The notes: generated by a model from the sequence alone, not told the origin. A stretch of 6,488 nt of DNA from Acetobacteraceae bacterium (GCA_003164305.1 PLSZ01000539.1:4586-11073); one strand, 5' to 3'; shown: positions 1 through 6,405, counted from the first letter of the stretch. Translations and numbers: made by a program.

Positions 1-23
1 CCTGTTGGTTTTCAATAAGATGA

Positions 24-57
24 TTCCGGACGGCCGCTCAGGCCTGGCCGCGCGGAA
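24..57 (-). terminator. Imperfect hairpin, possible terminator
   Basis: TTCCG (24-28) pairs with CGGAA (53-57) and CGGCC (31-35) pairs with GGCCG (46-50). A 2-nt internal mismatch on each side separates the two stems, and the loop has 10 nt. Read on the minus strand it lies directly after the last stop codon of the dehydrogenase/remnant region and is followed by the T-rich stretch TCATCTTATT. That fits a weak intrinsic terminator for the minus-strand unit. The T tract is interrupted, so a simple structured spacer is also possible. Confidence 0.35.
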
Positions 58-60
58 TGG

Positions 61-215
61 CTAAACCCACCCCTCCAGACGACCAATCTTCATGAGATAT
101 CGCTCGCCTGATCGGGGGACAGCCCCTGTTTGACGGCGGCAAGCGGCTGCTCGTAAGCGCCCATGGTCGCATGGCTCCAGCGCGCCTCCGGGTACTTCCG
201 CGCAAGCGCCCCCCC
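61..215 (-). pseudogene. Frameshifted 3' remnant of an unidentified gene
   Basis: Directly after the dehydrogenase TAG, the same minus-strand frame stays open for 41 codons to a TGA at 90-92, with strongly G/C-biased third positions. It includes the segments RKYPEARWSHATMGAYEQ and PLAAVKQGLSPDQA. If one base is added near 104-107, the reading continues as ERYLMKIGRLEGWV to a TAG at 61-63. The joined peptide of about 51 residues is coherent and looks like the C-terminus of a real protein that lost its 5' part and then took a 1-nt deletion. An internal ATG at 162-164 could start a 24-residue peptide, but no good ribosome binding site was seen. I do not recognise the family. The eight-G run next to the dehydrogenase stop may mark the deletion junction. 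Confidence 0.4.
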
Positions 216-1199
216 CTAAAACCACCCCGCCTTATCCACCCCGTTCATCAACTCCCGTCCCGCCGCGAAGCGCCGGCAATTCTCCGCCACGATATCGTAG
301 CGCCGCTCGTTCAAGTATGGCCCATGCCCAGCCATGTGCGGGGTCAACAGCACGTTCGGCATGGTCCACAGAGGGTGCTCCACCGGCAACGGCTCAATTT
401 CGAACACATCCAGCGCCGCACCGGCGATTTCACCGGCGTTCAGCGCGTCGACCAGGTCGTCCAACCGTGTCGTCATGCCGCGCCCGATATTGATGAAGAA
501 CGCGGACTGCTTCATCTTCTGGAAGCGCGCGCGATTGAAGAACCCCTCCGTGGCCGGCGTATGCGGCACCGTCAGAATAACGAAATCCGCCCGCGGCAGC
601 AGTTCATCCAGCGCCTCGGGCTTATGCAATTCGGCGATCCCCTCCGGCGCCTCAACACGCCGAGCGTCCGTGCCGAGCACCGTCACCCCGAACGCCGCCA
701 GCAGCCTGGCCGCCTCGGCGCCGATCCCGCCGACCCCGACGATCAGCGCCGTCGCCTCCGGCAGATGCACCACGTCGCCGCTCTCTTGCGACGACTTCTT
801 CCACTCCCGCCGCGCCTGCTGAGGAATGAACACATGCAGTCCCCGGGCGAAGGCCAGCACGAAAGCCAGGATATGCGCACCGATATGGTCGTTGAAGATT
901 TCCCGGAAGTTGGTGACCCGCAACGGATGCGCGATCAGCGCCGGATGGTAATATCCCGCCGCCGGAGCGATCTGCGGCGCCTGCAGCCAGCGCAGCTTTT
1001 TCGCCCGCGCCAGCAGGTCCTCCGGCAGCCAGCCGAAGGCGCCATCGGCGTCGACGATCTCTCGCTCGGCGGCGGCCTGATCCTCGGCCACGACGACCCG
1101 CGCCTCGGGCACTTCGGCGGCCAGACGAGCAGCCCATGCCCGAAACGTGTCGTTCTGCGGCGGCAGCATGACGAATTTGAACGCGTTGGCGCCTGACAT
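216..1199 (-). CDS. D-isomer-specific 2-hydroxyacid dehydrogenase
   Basis: A 327-residue cytoplasmic NAD(P)-dependent oxidoreductase, the usual length for the family, which interconverts D-2-hydroxyacids and 2-oxoacids such as hydroxypyruvate/glycerate or glyoxylate/glycolate. The nucleotide-binding Rossmann domain (about residues 100-285) sits inside the split catalytic domain. It has the dinucleotide motif GVGGIG (155-160), and an Asp at 178 ending the second strand suggests a preference for NAD. The catalytic triad is complete: Arg240 in NIGRG, Glu269 in DVFEIEP and His288 in LTPHMAGHG. The ATG at 1199 is preceded by GGGAGGA (1208-1214) with 8 nt between them, which supports this start. 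The exact substrate cannot be assigned; a hydroxypyruvate/glyoxylate reductase (GhrA-like) or a PGDH-like enzyme are both possible. The leader holds a riboswitch-like structure (see 1216-1351). No intact gene follows it in the window. Confidence 0.93.
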   Translation of the reverse strand: MSGANAFKFVMLPPQNDTFRAWAARLAAEVPEARVVVAEDQAAAEREIVDADGAFGWLPEDLLARAKKLRWLQAPQIAPAAGYYHPALIAHPLRVTNFREIFNDHIGAHILAFVLAFARGLHVFIPQQARREWKKSSQESGDVVHLPEATALIVGVGGIGAEAARLLAAFGVTVLGTDARRVEAPEGIAELHKPEALDELLPRADFVILTVPHTPATEGFFNRARFQKMKQSAFFINIGRGMTTRLDDLVDALNAGEIAGAALDVFEIEPLPVEHPLWTMPNVLLTPHMAGHGPYLNERRYDIVAENCRRFAAGRELMNGVDKAGWF

Positions 1200-1215
1200 G
1201 GCCTCGATCCTCCCA

Positions 1216-1351
1216 TCCGCCGCCCAGGCTCGTTCCTGGTGGGCGGAGGGAGTCTGACCTGGGGCCGGGGATCAAGCAATGGCGGGATAACGGGAAGAGT
1301 GGGACATGTCGCTCCCCGGTAGGTTGCCGCCGCTTCCGGGTCAGGGACTTG
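1216..1351 (-). promoter_or_regulatory. Structured leader resembling a ZTP (pfl) riboswitch
   Basis: Reading the minus strand, the leader of the dehydrogenase has UGAC (1343-1340), then 22 nt, then GGGGAGCGAC (1317-1308), and 78 nt further GCCUGGGC (1229-1222). The ZTP/pfl riboswitch has conserved UGAC, CCGGGGAGC and GCCUGGGC blocks in this order, with a small hairpin before GGGGAGC. CAAGUC (1351-1346) can pair with GACAUG (1310-1305) with one A/A mismatch, like P1. GGCGG/CUACC can form P2 around a CAAC loop. The 3' block lies in a 13-position hairpin (1216-1247, two mismatches, 6-nt loop) that ends 1 nt before the GGGAGGA ribosome binding site, so control of translation is plausible. Against it: UGACUGGCG is replaced by UGACCCGG and no clear pseudoknot is seen. 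It may be a degenerate or variant class. Confidence 0.35.
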
Positions 1352-1372
1352 TTTGGCGAAGATAAGATTTTA

Positions 1373-1503
1373 GCCACGGATGAACACAGATTCACACGGA
1401 TATTCATTGCAATTCCACCGGCGATGCCCGGGCAGTCGGCGAGGTTGGCCCGGCTGCCGCGATTCCCATGAATATCCGTGTGAATCTGTGTCCCATCCGT
1501 GGC
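1373..1503. repeat. 131-bp inverted-repeat element
   Basis: The left arm (1373-1407, starting GCCACGGATGAACACAGATT) and the right arm (1468-1503, ending CCCATCCGTGGC) are reverse complements over 35/36 positions, with one substitution and one 1-nt gap. They enclose 60 bp that contain a smaller CCGGGC/GCCCGG stem. The arms resemble the widespread 'CCACGGATGAACACAGAT' intergenic repeat seen in many unrelated bacterial genomes. No target duplication is visible at its edges (TTTTA on the left, GAGAA on the right). As RNA it would fold into one long hairpin on either strand, so it may also separate receptor transcription from the dehydrogenase. Short open frames crossing it are repeat translations, not genes. 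Confidence 0.8.
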
Positions 1504-1649
1504 GAGAATTGCTTGCTTTCTTCCTTCCGCTTGTCGCGATCCCCAGTTCAGGCGGTTGCCCTGGCGAGGAGACGCTCAGGGAGCGATCGGCGCGGACCGC
1601 CGCGGTCGATCCGAAGCGGCGCCGTGCTGGCTTCGGCACCCGGTGTCGT
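1504..1649. other. Hairpin-rich spacer after the receptor gene
   Basis: I see no gene in this stretch. It contains three small stems: CGCTC/GAGCG (1573-1585), GACCG/CGGTC (1595-1607) and CCGAAGC/GCTTCGG (1611-1636, 12-nt loop). The last begins 14 nt past the receptor stop codon and could weakly terminate minus-strand transcription, but no T-run follows it. Confidence 0.4.
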
Positions 1650-4031
1650 TCAGAACTTCACCCGCACGCCGCCGAACGCGCCAACCGGCGCGGCCGGACT
1701 GTAAGCGCGCGGATTGGTCGTGTTCGGGGCCTGCGTCAGATACACCGCGGCGGTCGGCGAGAACGTTCCATATGTGTAGTATTTGGCGTCCGTCACGTTC
1801 TCGACCGAGGCGAAAAGCTGAACGCTGTGCGTAAGTTGGTAGCTGGTGCTCAGGTTCAGCGTGATAAAGCCGGGCAACCGCGGCGTCAGGTTGGCCTCGT
1901 CGCCGAACAGGAACGCGCCGCTTTGGGCGATGGCGACGGCGCCCACCGTCCATTGATCGGTCACCCGCCAGGTCAGCCCAAGCTTGCCTTGATGCGCCGG
2001 GATTCCTGGCAGCCGATTGCCCGGGTTGATGGCGACGGTGCCAGCGGGTCCGGCGGCCGGATTGCTCCCCGCCGCTTCCACGAAGCCGGTTTGGTAGGTG
2101 GCGTCGGTATACGTGTAAGCGAGGTAAGCGGACCAGCGCGGCGCCTTGTACTGGATGCTGGCATCCACTCCCCGCCTCTGGGTTTGCCCGATGTTGCTGA
2201 AAAACGCCCGGTTCAATGTCGCGCTGTTGACGAAGACGATGTCGTCGTCAAGGTTGCTCCGGTAAAACCCGAGATCGTAACTCAGACGATCGCTGTCGCC
2301 GAGGCTGACGGCGCCGCGCAGGCCGGCCTCGATCGTGTGCGCGACCACCTGCTTCAGGTTCGGATCGCCGACGAAGAAATTGGCCAGACTGCACGAATCG
2401 GCCGGGCTCGCGCAGGAAAGTTCGGCGGGCGTGGGCGCGCGGTTCGCCTCCGCGTAGCCGGCATAAGCCGTCAGCCACGGCGTCATTTTATAGGTGACGC
2501 CGGCGGCGGGATTAAAGCGCGCATAAGAATGATGGCCGGTCAGATCGCCACCATTCTGGTCGTTGAGGCCGATCGCGGCCGCGTTGAACCGGCCCGAGAC
2601 CGTCAGCGCCAGGCTGTCCGTGACATTGAACGTGTCGGCGATGAACAGCCCATAAAACGCGTCGCCGATGCCCACGCGCACCGGCTGGTTGCTGCCAGGT
2701 TCGTCGAGGATCACTCCTGGGCCGACGTAAACGCGCGTATCGGACGTGATGCCGCCGATCGCGGAAGCGGCGGTGAACCCGGTCCGTGCGCCATCGAAAC
2801 TGACGCCGCCGACCAGATGGTTGTTAAAACCGAAGACGGTTCCGGTATCGGTCGCCTGGACCGAAACGCCATAGCCGTTGGTATTCGTCGTCTGATTGTC
2901 CAGTTCGGAATACGCCAGCGGGTTCGAACCGAGGAACGCGGGAATGGTGGCGCCCCCGATTGTCGTGCTGTAGCCGGAATCGTCGCACAACAAGCCCGAG
3001 CCGTCATTGCACGGCGTGTCGTTCGGCGCATTCCCGTTGGTCACGCGCTGCAGGAAATTGTTGTAGTAGGTGACTGCCTGCAACGACACGGTATCGCTGA
3101 TGGCGACATTGCCCGACAGGCTCATTTGCATGAAACGGTTGCTGATCCGGTTCGGTCCGGTGAACTGGGCGGCCGGGTCGGCGGCGAGCAATTCCACCGG
3201 AGACGTGCCCGGCCCGTTCAATACCGAGTTCGCTAACAGCAGATTGAAATGCACCTCGCCCGTGTCGCCGCGCCAGCCGATATCGCCATACAGGTTCTCG
3301 ATGCCGGAGGATTGCTGATCGCGCCAGCCATCCTGATGCGACCCGCTCGCCGCGACATAAACCGCGACGTCGCCGCTCTGCTTGCCGTACTGGATGTTGC
3401 CACCGAACGACATGAACGACCCGCCGGAGGCCTCAATCTCGCCACCGTGATACGTGAAGCCGTTCTTCAATTGCACGTTCACGGCACCGCCCAGGGCGTT
3501 CAGGCCGAAAACCGGGTTCGATCCGACCAGGTTCATTTCGCCGATGGCGATGTCTGGCAGCAGGTCGAAATTGATCGTGTCGCCAAAGGCCTGATTGAAG
3601 CGCACGCCGTTGACGTACATCGCGAGCCCCTGGGGTGTCCCTTGCAACGCCGATGCCTCGAAGCCGTGATAGATCAGGGTCGGCTGATTGGGGTTGCCCG
3701 AGGCCTGATCAAGGTTGACGCCACCGACCTGTTCGTTCAGGGACCGAACCGGATCCGGCGTGCTGGTGCCACCCCGCGTCAGGTCGTCGCCCTTCAGCAC
3801 GTTGGTGCGCGCGGGCACCGTGTCGCGATCGACGCCGGAACCAAGCAGCGGCGAGGCACCGATTACCTCGACCGGTGGCAGTTCGATGACCAATGGGGGG
3901 ACCGGAGCGAGTGGCTGCGCTGTCTGTGCCGCCGCGCCGCCGCCCAACAGAAGCGCGGCCGCGGCAAGGTTCCATCGCCGGACTCGCGCGCTCCATTGTC
4001 TGGCTTGCACGCCCCGCCGCCTGACTTGCAC
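1650..4031 (-). CDS. TonB-dependent outer-membrane receptor
   Basis: A 793-residue outer-membrane active transporter that takes up a scarce ligand, driven by TonB-ExbB-ExbD. The chosen GTG start (4031) has GGGAGGT five nt upstream and gives a classic signal peptide: an Arg-rich n-region (RRRGVQARQWSARVRRW), then LAAAALLLGGG and a cleavage site near AAA-Q (about residue 35). A TonB-box-like segment, PPVEVIG, lies at 52-58. The plug domain follows (about 65-190, with the typical NPVFGLNALGGAVNV) and then a 22-strand-type barrel with many aromatic/Gly alternations. The C-terminus VRVKF ends in the Phe expected for barrel assembly. Two short Cys pairs (in PCNDGSGLLCDD and SCASPADSCS) probably form loop disulfides. 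The family is common in alphaproteobacteria. A PQQ-, metal-chelate- or lanthanophore-type ligand is possible but not shown. An upstream in-frame ATG at 4073 would add 14 residues without a good ribosome binding site. Confidence 0.94.
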   Translation of the reverse strand: MQVRRRGVQARQWSARVRRWNLAAAALLLGGGAAAQTAQPLAPVPPLVIELPPVEVIGASPLLGSGVDRDTVPARTNVLKGDDLTRGGTSTPDPVRSLNEQVGGVNLDQASGNPNQPTLIYHGFEASALQGTPQGLAMYVNGVRFNQAFGDTINFDLLPDIAIGEMNLVGSNPVFGLNALGGAVNVQLKNGFTYHGGEIEASGGSFMSFGGNIQYGKQSGDVAVYVAASGSHQDGWRDQQSSGIENLYGDIGWRGDTGEVHFNLLLANSVLNGPGTSPVELLAADPAAQFTGPNRISNRFMQMSLSGNVAISDTVSLQAVTYYNNFLQRVTNGNAPNDTPCNDGSGLLCDDSGYSTTIGGATIPAFLGSNPLAYSELDNQTTNTNGYGVSVQATDTGTVFGFNNHLVGGVSFDGARTGFTAASAIGGITSDTRVYVGPGVILDEPGSNQPVRVGIGDAFYGLFIADTFNVTDSLALTVSGRFNAAAIGLNDQNGGDLTGHHSYARFNPAAGVTYKMTPWLTAYAGYAEANRAPTPAELSCASPADSCSLANFFVGDPNLKQVVAHTIEAGLRGAVSLGDSDRLSYDLGFYRSNLDDDIVFVNSATLNRAFFSNIGQTQRRGVDASIQYKAPRWSAYLAYTYTDATYQTGFVEAAGSNPAAGPAGTVAINPGNRLPGIPAHQGKLGLTWRVTDQWTVGAVAIAQSGAFLFGDEANLTPRLPGFITLNLSTSYQLTHSVQLFASVENVTDAKYYTYGTFSPTAAVYLTQAPNTTNPRAYSPAAPVGAFGGVRVKF

Positions 4032-4036
4032 GCCAT

Positions 4037-4043
4037 ACCTCCC
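4037..4043 (-). promoter_or_regulatory. Ribosome binding site fixing the receptor GTG start
   Basis: GGGAGGT on the minus strand lies five nt before the GTG at 4031. The sequence also places an ATG at 4036 directly after it, but that ATG is in another frame and gives no receptor-like protein. The in-frame ATG at 4073 and the one at 4166 have no comparable site. This decides the start in favour of GTG. Confidence 0.7.
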
Positions 4044-4101
4044 GGAAGTCTTGTTGGGAGCCGAATAGGGCATTTCGCGGCCGGGATGGCTATGGTCAAA
4101 C

Positions 4102-4131
4102 TTCCCGATCTTCGCGAGAATGTTTCCCGAT
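4102..4131 (+). repeat. Paired TTCCCGAT direct repeats, candidate operator
   Basis: TTCCCGAT occurs at 4102-4109 and again at 4124-4131. They are 22 bp apart start to start, close to two helical turns, and both extend to YTTCCCGATYT. Between them is a TCGCGA palindrome (4112-4117). Same-face direct repeats in the promoter region shared with a NarL-type regulator operon are what a dimeric response regulator site could look like. This is an inference from position and pattern only. Confidence 0.35.
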
Positions 4132-4183
4132 TTCACGGCCCGGGGTGAAAATGGCGCCGGACACAACCAAGAGGAAACGGAGT

Positions 4184-5545
4184 ATGCCGCTGCGAACGCG
4201 GCTGATTGTCTCGATAGGCCTGGTTCTGCTGGTCAGCCTGGCTGGCGGCAGCATACTGGTTGGCTGGCATGCCGCCAACTCGGTGCGGACCGAACTGCGC
4301 GCCGCGCTGGACGTGGGCGCGAAAACCATCCGCAATGGCATTGGCGAATCCGGCCGCGCGGACGATCGCGCCGGCGCGTTGGCCCATCTGGTCGCCACCT
4401 TCAACGGCAACCGCCATGTGCGCGCCACGTTGCTCGACGCGGGGGACCGCCCGATCGCCAGTTCCACGTTGTTCGTTCCGGCGCAGCCGGTTCCGGCCTG
4501 GTTCCGCGACCTGATCGGGGACGATTCCGGCACCGTTCGCATCGCCGTTTCACCGGCCGGCGACGGCGCCGCCATCGTTCTGAGAACCGATCCAATCAAC
4601 GAGATCGGCGAGGTCTGGGGTGAGTCGCGCGACGCGGTACTGGTGCTCGCCGGATTCGCGGCGTTGAGCGCGCTGCTGACCAGCATCGTCGTCGGACGGG
4701 CACTGCGTCCGCTGGAAAGCCTGGCGAACGCTTTCGGCCAGGTCGGCGACGGCGATTATCACGGCAACGTGCCTGAGCATGGCCCGCCTGAGCTAACGCG
4801 GCTGGCAAGCGGCTTCAATGCCATGACCCGGCGGCTCGCCACGGTCGCGGCGCAGAACCGGCGCCTGAACGAGCGGCTGCTGACCTCGCAGGCGGAGGAG
4901 CGGGCCGATCTCGCGCGCGACCTGCACGATGAGATCGGGCCGCTGCTCTTCGCGGTCGATATGACCGCGGCCACCATCGAACGGCTCGCCGACAGCGGCC
5001 GCGGGACTGACATTCCGGCGCATGTGCGTTCGATCCACGATGCTGTCGGGCGCATGCAGCGACATGTGCGGATGCTTCTCGGACGCCTGCGGCCGGTGCA
5101 CGCGGACGGCCTGGCGGTCACGATCGACCGGCTGGCGGAATTCTGGCGCGCGCGCTGTCCGAAGATCGCCTTCGACATCGCCGTCTCGGTCGAGGAGGAT
5201 CGCCTTGGCGACGATCTCAGGGAGACGATTTATCGCGTCGTCCAGGAAGCCATGAGCAACGCGATCCGCCACGGCAAGCCAACGCGGGTGGAGATCGCGG
5301 TCGCCGCCGATGATGACGGCGGGATCCGGATCGACGTGATGGATGATGGCATCGGCATGGCGATGGATGGCGCGGCCGGGCGCGATCCGAACCAGCTTGG
5401 CCTGATTGGCATGGGGGAGCGTGTGATGGCGATGGCCGGATCGCTGTCGATCCAGCCCGGCCGTGACGGGACAGGGTTGGTGCTGGCCGCCAGGCTGCCG
5501 GATGCGCGTTCGCCGCGGTTCCAGAACGAAGGCGGCGCGGAATGA
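4184..5545 (+). CDS. Membrane sensor histidine kinase, NarX/UhpB-like class
   Basis: A 453-residue inner-membrane sensor that autophosphorylates on His and passes phosphate to the regulator encoded just downstream. Domains in order: TM1 (about 7-28), a periplasmic sensor loop (about 29-150), TM2 (about 151-171), HAMP (about 172-224), a HisKA_3-type dimerisation domain with His248 in RDLHDEIG, and a C-terminal HATPase with N-box Asn359 (QEAMSNAIRHG), DDGIG with Asp387 and GLIGMGERV. The N-terminal part resembles the LapD/MoxY-type sensor region by eye. The ATG at 4184 follows GAGG (4171-4174) with 9 nt spacing. A GTG at 4145 or an ATG at 4151 would add 13 or 11 charged residues and is less likely. 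The usual HDxxxQ motif reads HDEIGP, with Pro in place of Gln, so Gln-dependent phosphatase action may be missing. The signal is unknown. Confidence 0.94.
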   Translation: MPLRTRLIVSIGLVLLVSLAGGSILVGWHAANSVRTELRAALDVGAKTIRNGIGESGRADDRAGALAHLVATFNGNRHVRATLLDAGDRPIASSTLFVPAQPVPAWFRDLIGDDSGTVRIAVSPAGDGAAIVLRTDPINEIGEVWGESRDAVLVLAGFAALSALLTSIVVGRALRPLESLANAFGQVGDGDYHGNVPEHGPPELTRLASGFNAMTRRLATVAAQNRRLNERLLTSQAEERADLARDLHDEIGPLLFAVDMTAATIERLADSGRGTDIPAHVRSIHDAVGRMQRHVRMLLGRLRPVHADGLAVTIDRLAEFWRARCPKIAFDIAVSVEEDRLGDDLRETIYRVVQEAMSNAIRHGKPTRVEIAVAADDDGGIRIDVMDDGIGMAMDGAAGRDPNQLGLIGMGERVMAMAGSLSIQPGRDGTGLVLAARLPDARSPRFQNEGGAE

Positions 5546-6159
5546 AGATCCTCCTGGTCGACGATCATGAGATCGTCCGTTCCGGACTGCGCAATCTGCT
5601 GACATCCGCGTTGGACGCGAAAATCACGGAAGCCGCCACCGGTCGGGACGCGCTGCCTCTGTTGCGGCGGGATCGTCCCGACCTTGTGCTGCTCGACCTC
5701 AATCTGCCGGGGATGGGCGGCCTGGAACTGCTGCGCAGAATGCTGCTGGAGGAAGCGGCGGCGCGGATCGTGGTGCTGAGCATGCACGCCGAACCGTTAT
5801 ACGCCGCGCGTGCGATCGAGCTTGGCGCGCGCGGCTATCTCAGCAAGAACGTATCGGCGGCGGAACTGCTGACGGCGGTGCGGCGCGTGGCTGACGGCGG
5901 ACGTTACATCGAGAGCGAGATCGCGCAGGAACTCGCTCTGCACAAAGTGTCCCCCAACCGGAACCTGCGCGACCTCACGGAACGGGACCTTGAGATCATG
6001 CGGCTGCTGGCCGAGGGCATGACCCTCGCCGAGATCGCCGACGCGCTTGGCATCGGCTACAAAACGGTCGCCAACGGCTGCACCCAGATCAAGGCCAAAC
6101 TGGGCGTGACTCGGACGAACGAACTGGTCCGGCTGGCAATGACTCTGGGCGTCGCCTGA
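5542..6159 (+). CDS. NarL/LuxR-family response regulator
   Basis: A 205-residue DNA-binding transcription regulator, the standard length, whose ATG overlaps the kinase stop as ATGA, implying coupled translation and a cognate pair. The receiver domain (about 1-118) has the acidic pair Asp7/Asp8, the phosphoacceptor Asp52 in LLDLNLPG, Ser80 at the switch position and Lys102 in YLSKN. A linker leads to a LuxR-type HTH (about 143-203) beginning LTERDLEIMRLLAEGM and ending near RLAMTLG. The recognition helix reads KTVANGCTQIKAKLGV, where many NarL-type proteins have KTVKxHxxxIxxKL. The Lys and His at the DNA-facing positions are replaced by Ala177 and Gly179, so its target sequence probably differs from the NarL type. 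The likely target is the divergent receptor promoter, and perhaps its own operon; this is inferred from position. Confidence 0.96.
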   Translation: MKILLVDDHEIVRSGLRNLLTSALDAKITEAATGRDALPLLRRDRPDLVLLDLNLPGMGGLELLRRMLLEEAAARIVVLSMHAEPLYAARAIELGARGYLSKNVSAAELLTAVRRVADGGRYIESEIAQELALHKVSPNRNLRDLTERDLEIMRLLAEGMTLAEIADALGIGYKTVANGCTQIKAKLGVTRTNELVRLAMTLGVA

Positions 6160-6215
6160 GGCGCGGCGGCGCCGGATGCCAGGCGCGAAACGAACGCCGA
6201 GGGCGCGAGTCCCAT

Positions 6216-6403
6216 TTATAAGCCGTTCTGAAGTCCCTTTGGGCGCCGCGTCATCCGGCGGAAAAAGCCCAGGCCGGCAGTCCCGTGCCGAGTAACGCGA
6301 GCGGCATCCTTTCAGGTGCCGGGATGTAGACCTGTTCCTGGTCGGACGCCCCTGTGTTCGGTTCCGCATAATACCGGCCGGCGTTGATGTTGACTCTCGT
6401 GCT
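6216..6403 (-). pseudogene. Broken C-terminal tail of a PEP-CTERM protein
   Basis: The minus-strand frame gives IPAPERMPLALLGTGLPAWAF and then stops at 6251-6253. PEP-CTERM sorting tails consist of a PEP-like motif, a short hydrophobic helix with LLGxGL, and a basic end such as FFRRR. Adding one T to the run of five T (complement of 6262-6266) turns the end into AFFRRMTRRPKGLQNGL with a stop at 6216-6218, which restores the basic tail. So this looks like the 3' end of a secreted PEP-CTERM protein gene with a 1-nt loss. The first motif is PAPE rather than VPEP. The 5' part is missing and the frame runs into a dispersed repeat upstream. In intact members the tail directs processing by an exosortase. 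A sequencing error in the homopolymer is an alternative for the frameshift but would not restore the 5' part. Confidence 0.5.
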
Positions 6404-6405
6404 TT

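Larger units (their letters stand above)
4032..4183. promoter_or_regulatory. Divergent control region, receptor / two-component operon
   Basis: These 152 bp must hold the promoters for the minus-strand receptor and the plus-strand kinase-regulator operon. It is less GC-rich in the middle (4095-4135). A TTGACC on the minus strand (4099-4094) could be a -35 box, but no convincing -10 lies 16-18 nt further. Clear sigma-70 boxes for the plus strand were not found. Two TTCCCGAT repeats sit near the centre and are listed separately. Confidence 0.6.

Noticed and set aside
61..93. A 10-residue peptide starting at ATG 93 with an ATGA overlap
   Set aside because: It is too short for a gene and is better explained as the end of the frameshifted remnant.
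171..1196. A 341-codon open frame on the plus strand opposite the dehydrogenase
   Set aside because: Its composition is Arg/His/Pro-rich and shows no family motif. It mirrors the dehydrogenase reading frame, whose catalytic residues are intact.
1370..1639. Small open frames reading NEYPCESV or NIRVNLC over the repeat
   Set aside because: These are translations of the inverted-repeat arms, a known source of spurious hypothetical proteins.
1380..3236. A 618-codon open frame on the plus strand opposite the receptor gene
   Set aside because: It lacks domain-like features, is rich in Arg/Gly/Ala as expected for the antisense of a GC-rich gene, and starts inside the inverted repeat. The minus-strand receptor explains the region fully.
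3249..4148. A 299-codon plus-strand open frame ending near the kinase start
   Set aside because: It is antisense to the receptor signal peptide, plug and early barrel, with no recognisable protein features.
4145..4183. Longer kinase start at GTG 4145 or ATG 4151
   Set aside because: No good ribosome binding site precedes them, while ATG 4184 has GAGG at proper spacing and begins just before the first membrane segment.
4096..4686. A 196-codon minus-strand open frame across the kinase sensor region
   Set aside because: It runs antisense to the kinase periplasmic domain and would cross the divergent control region. It has no protein-like features.
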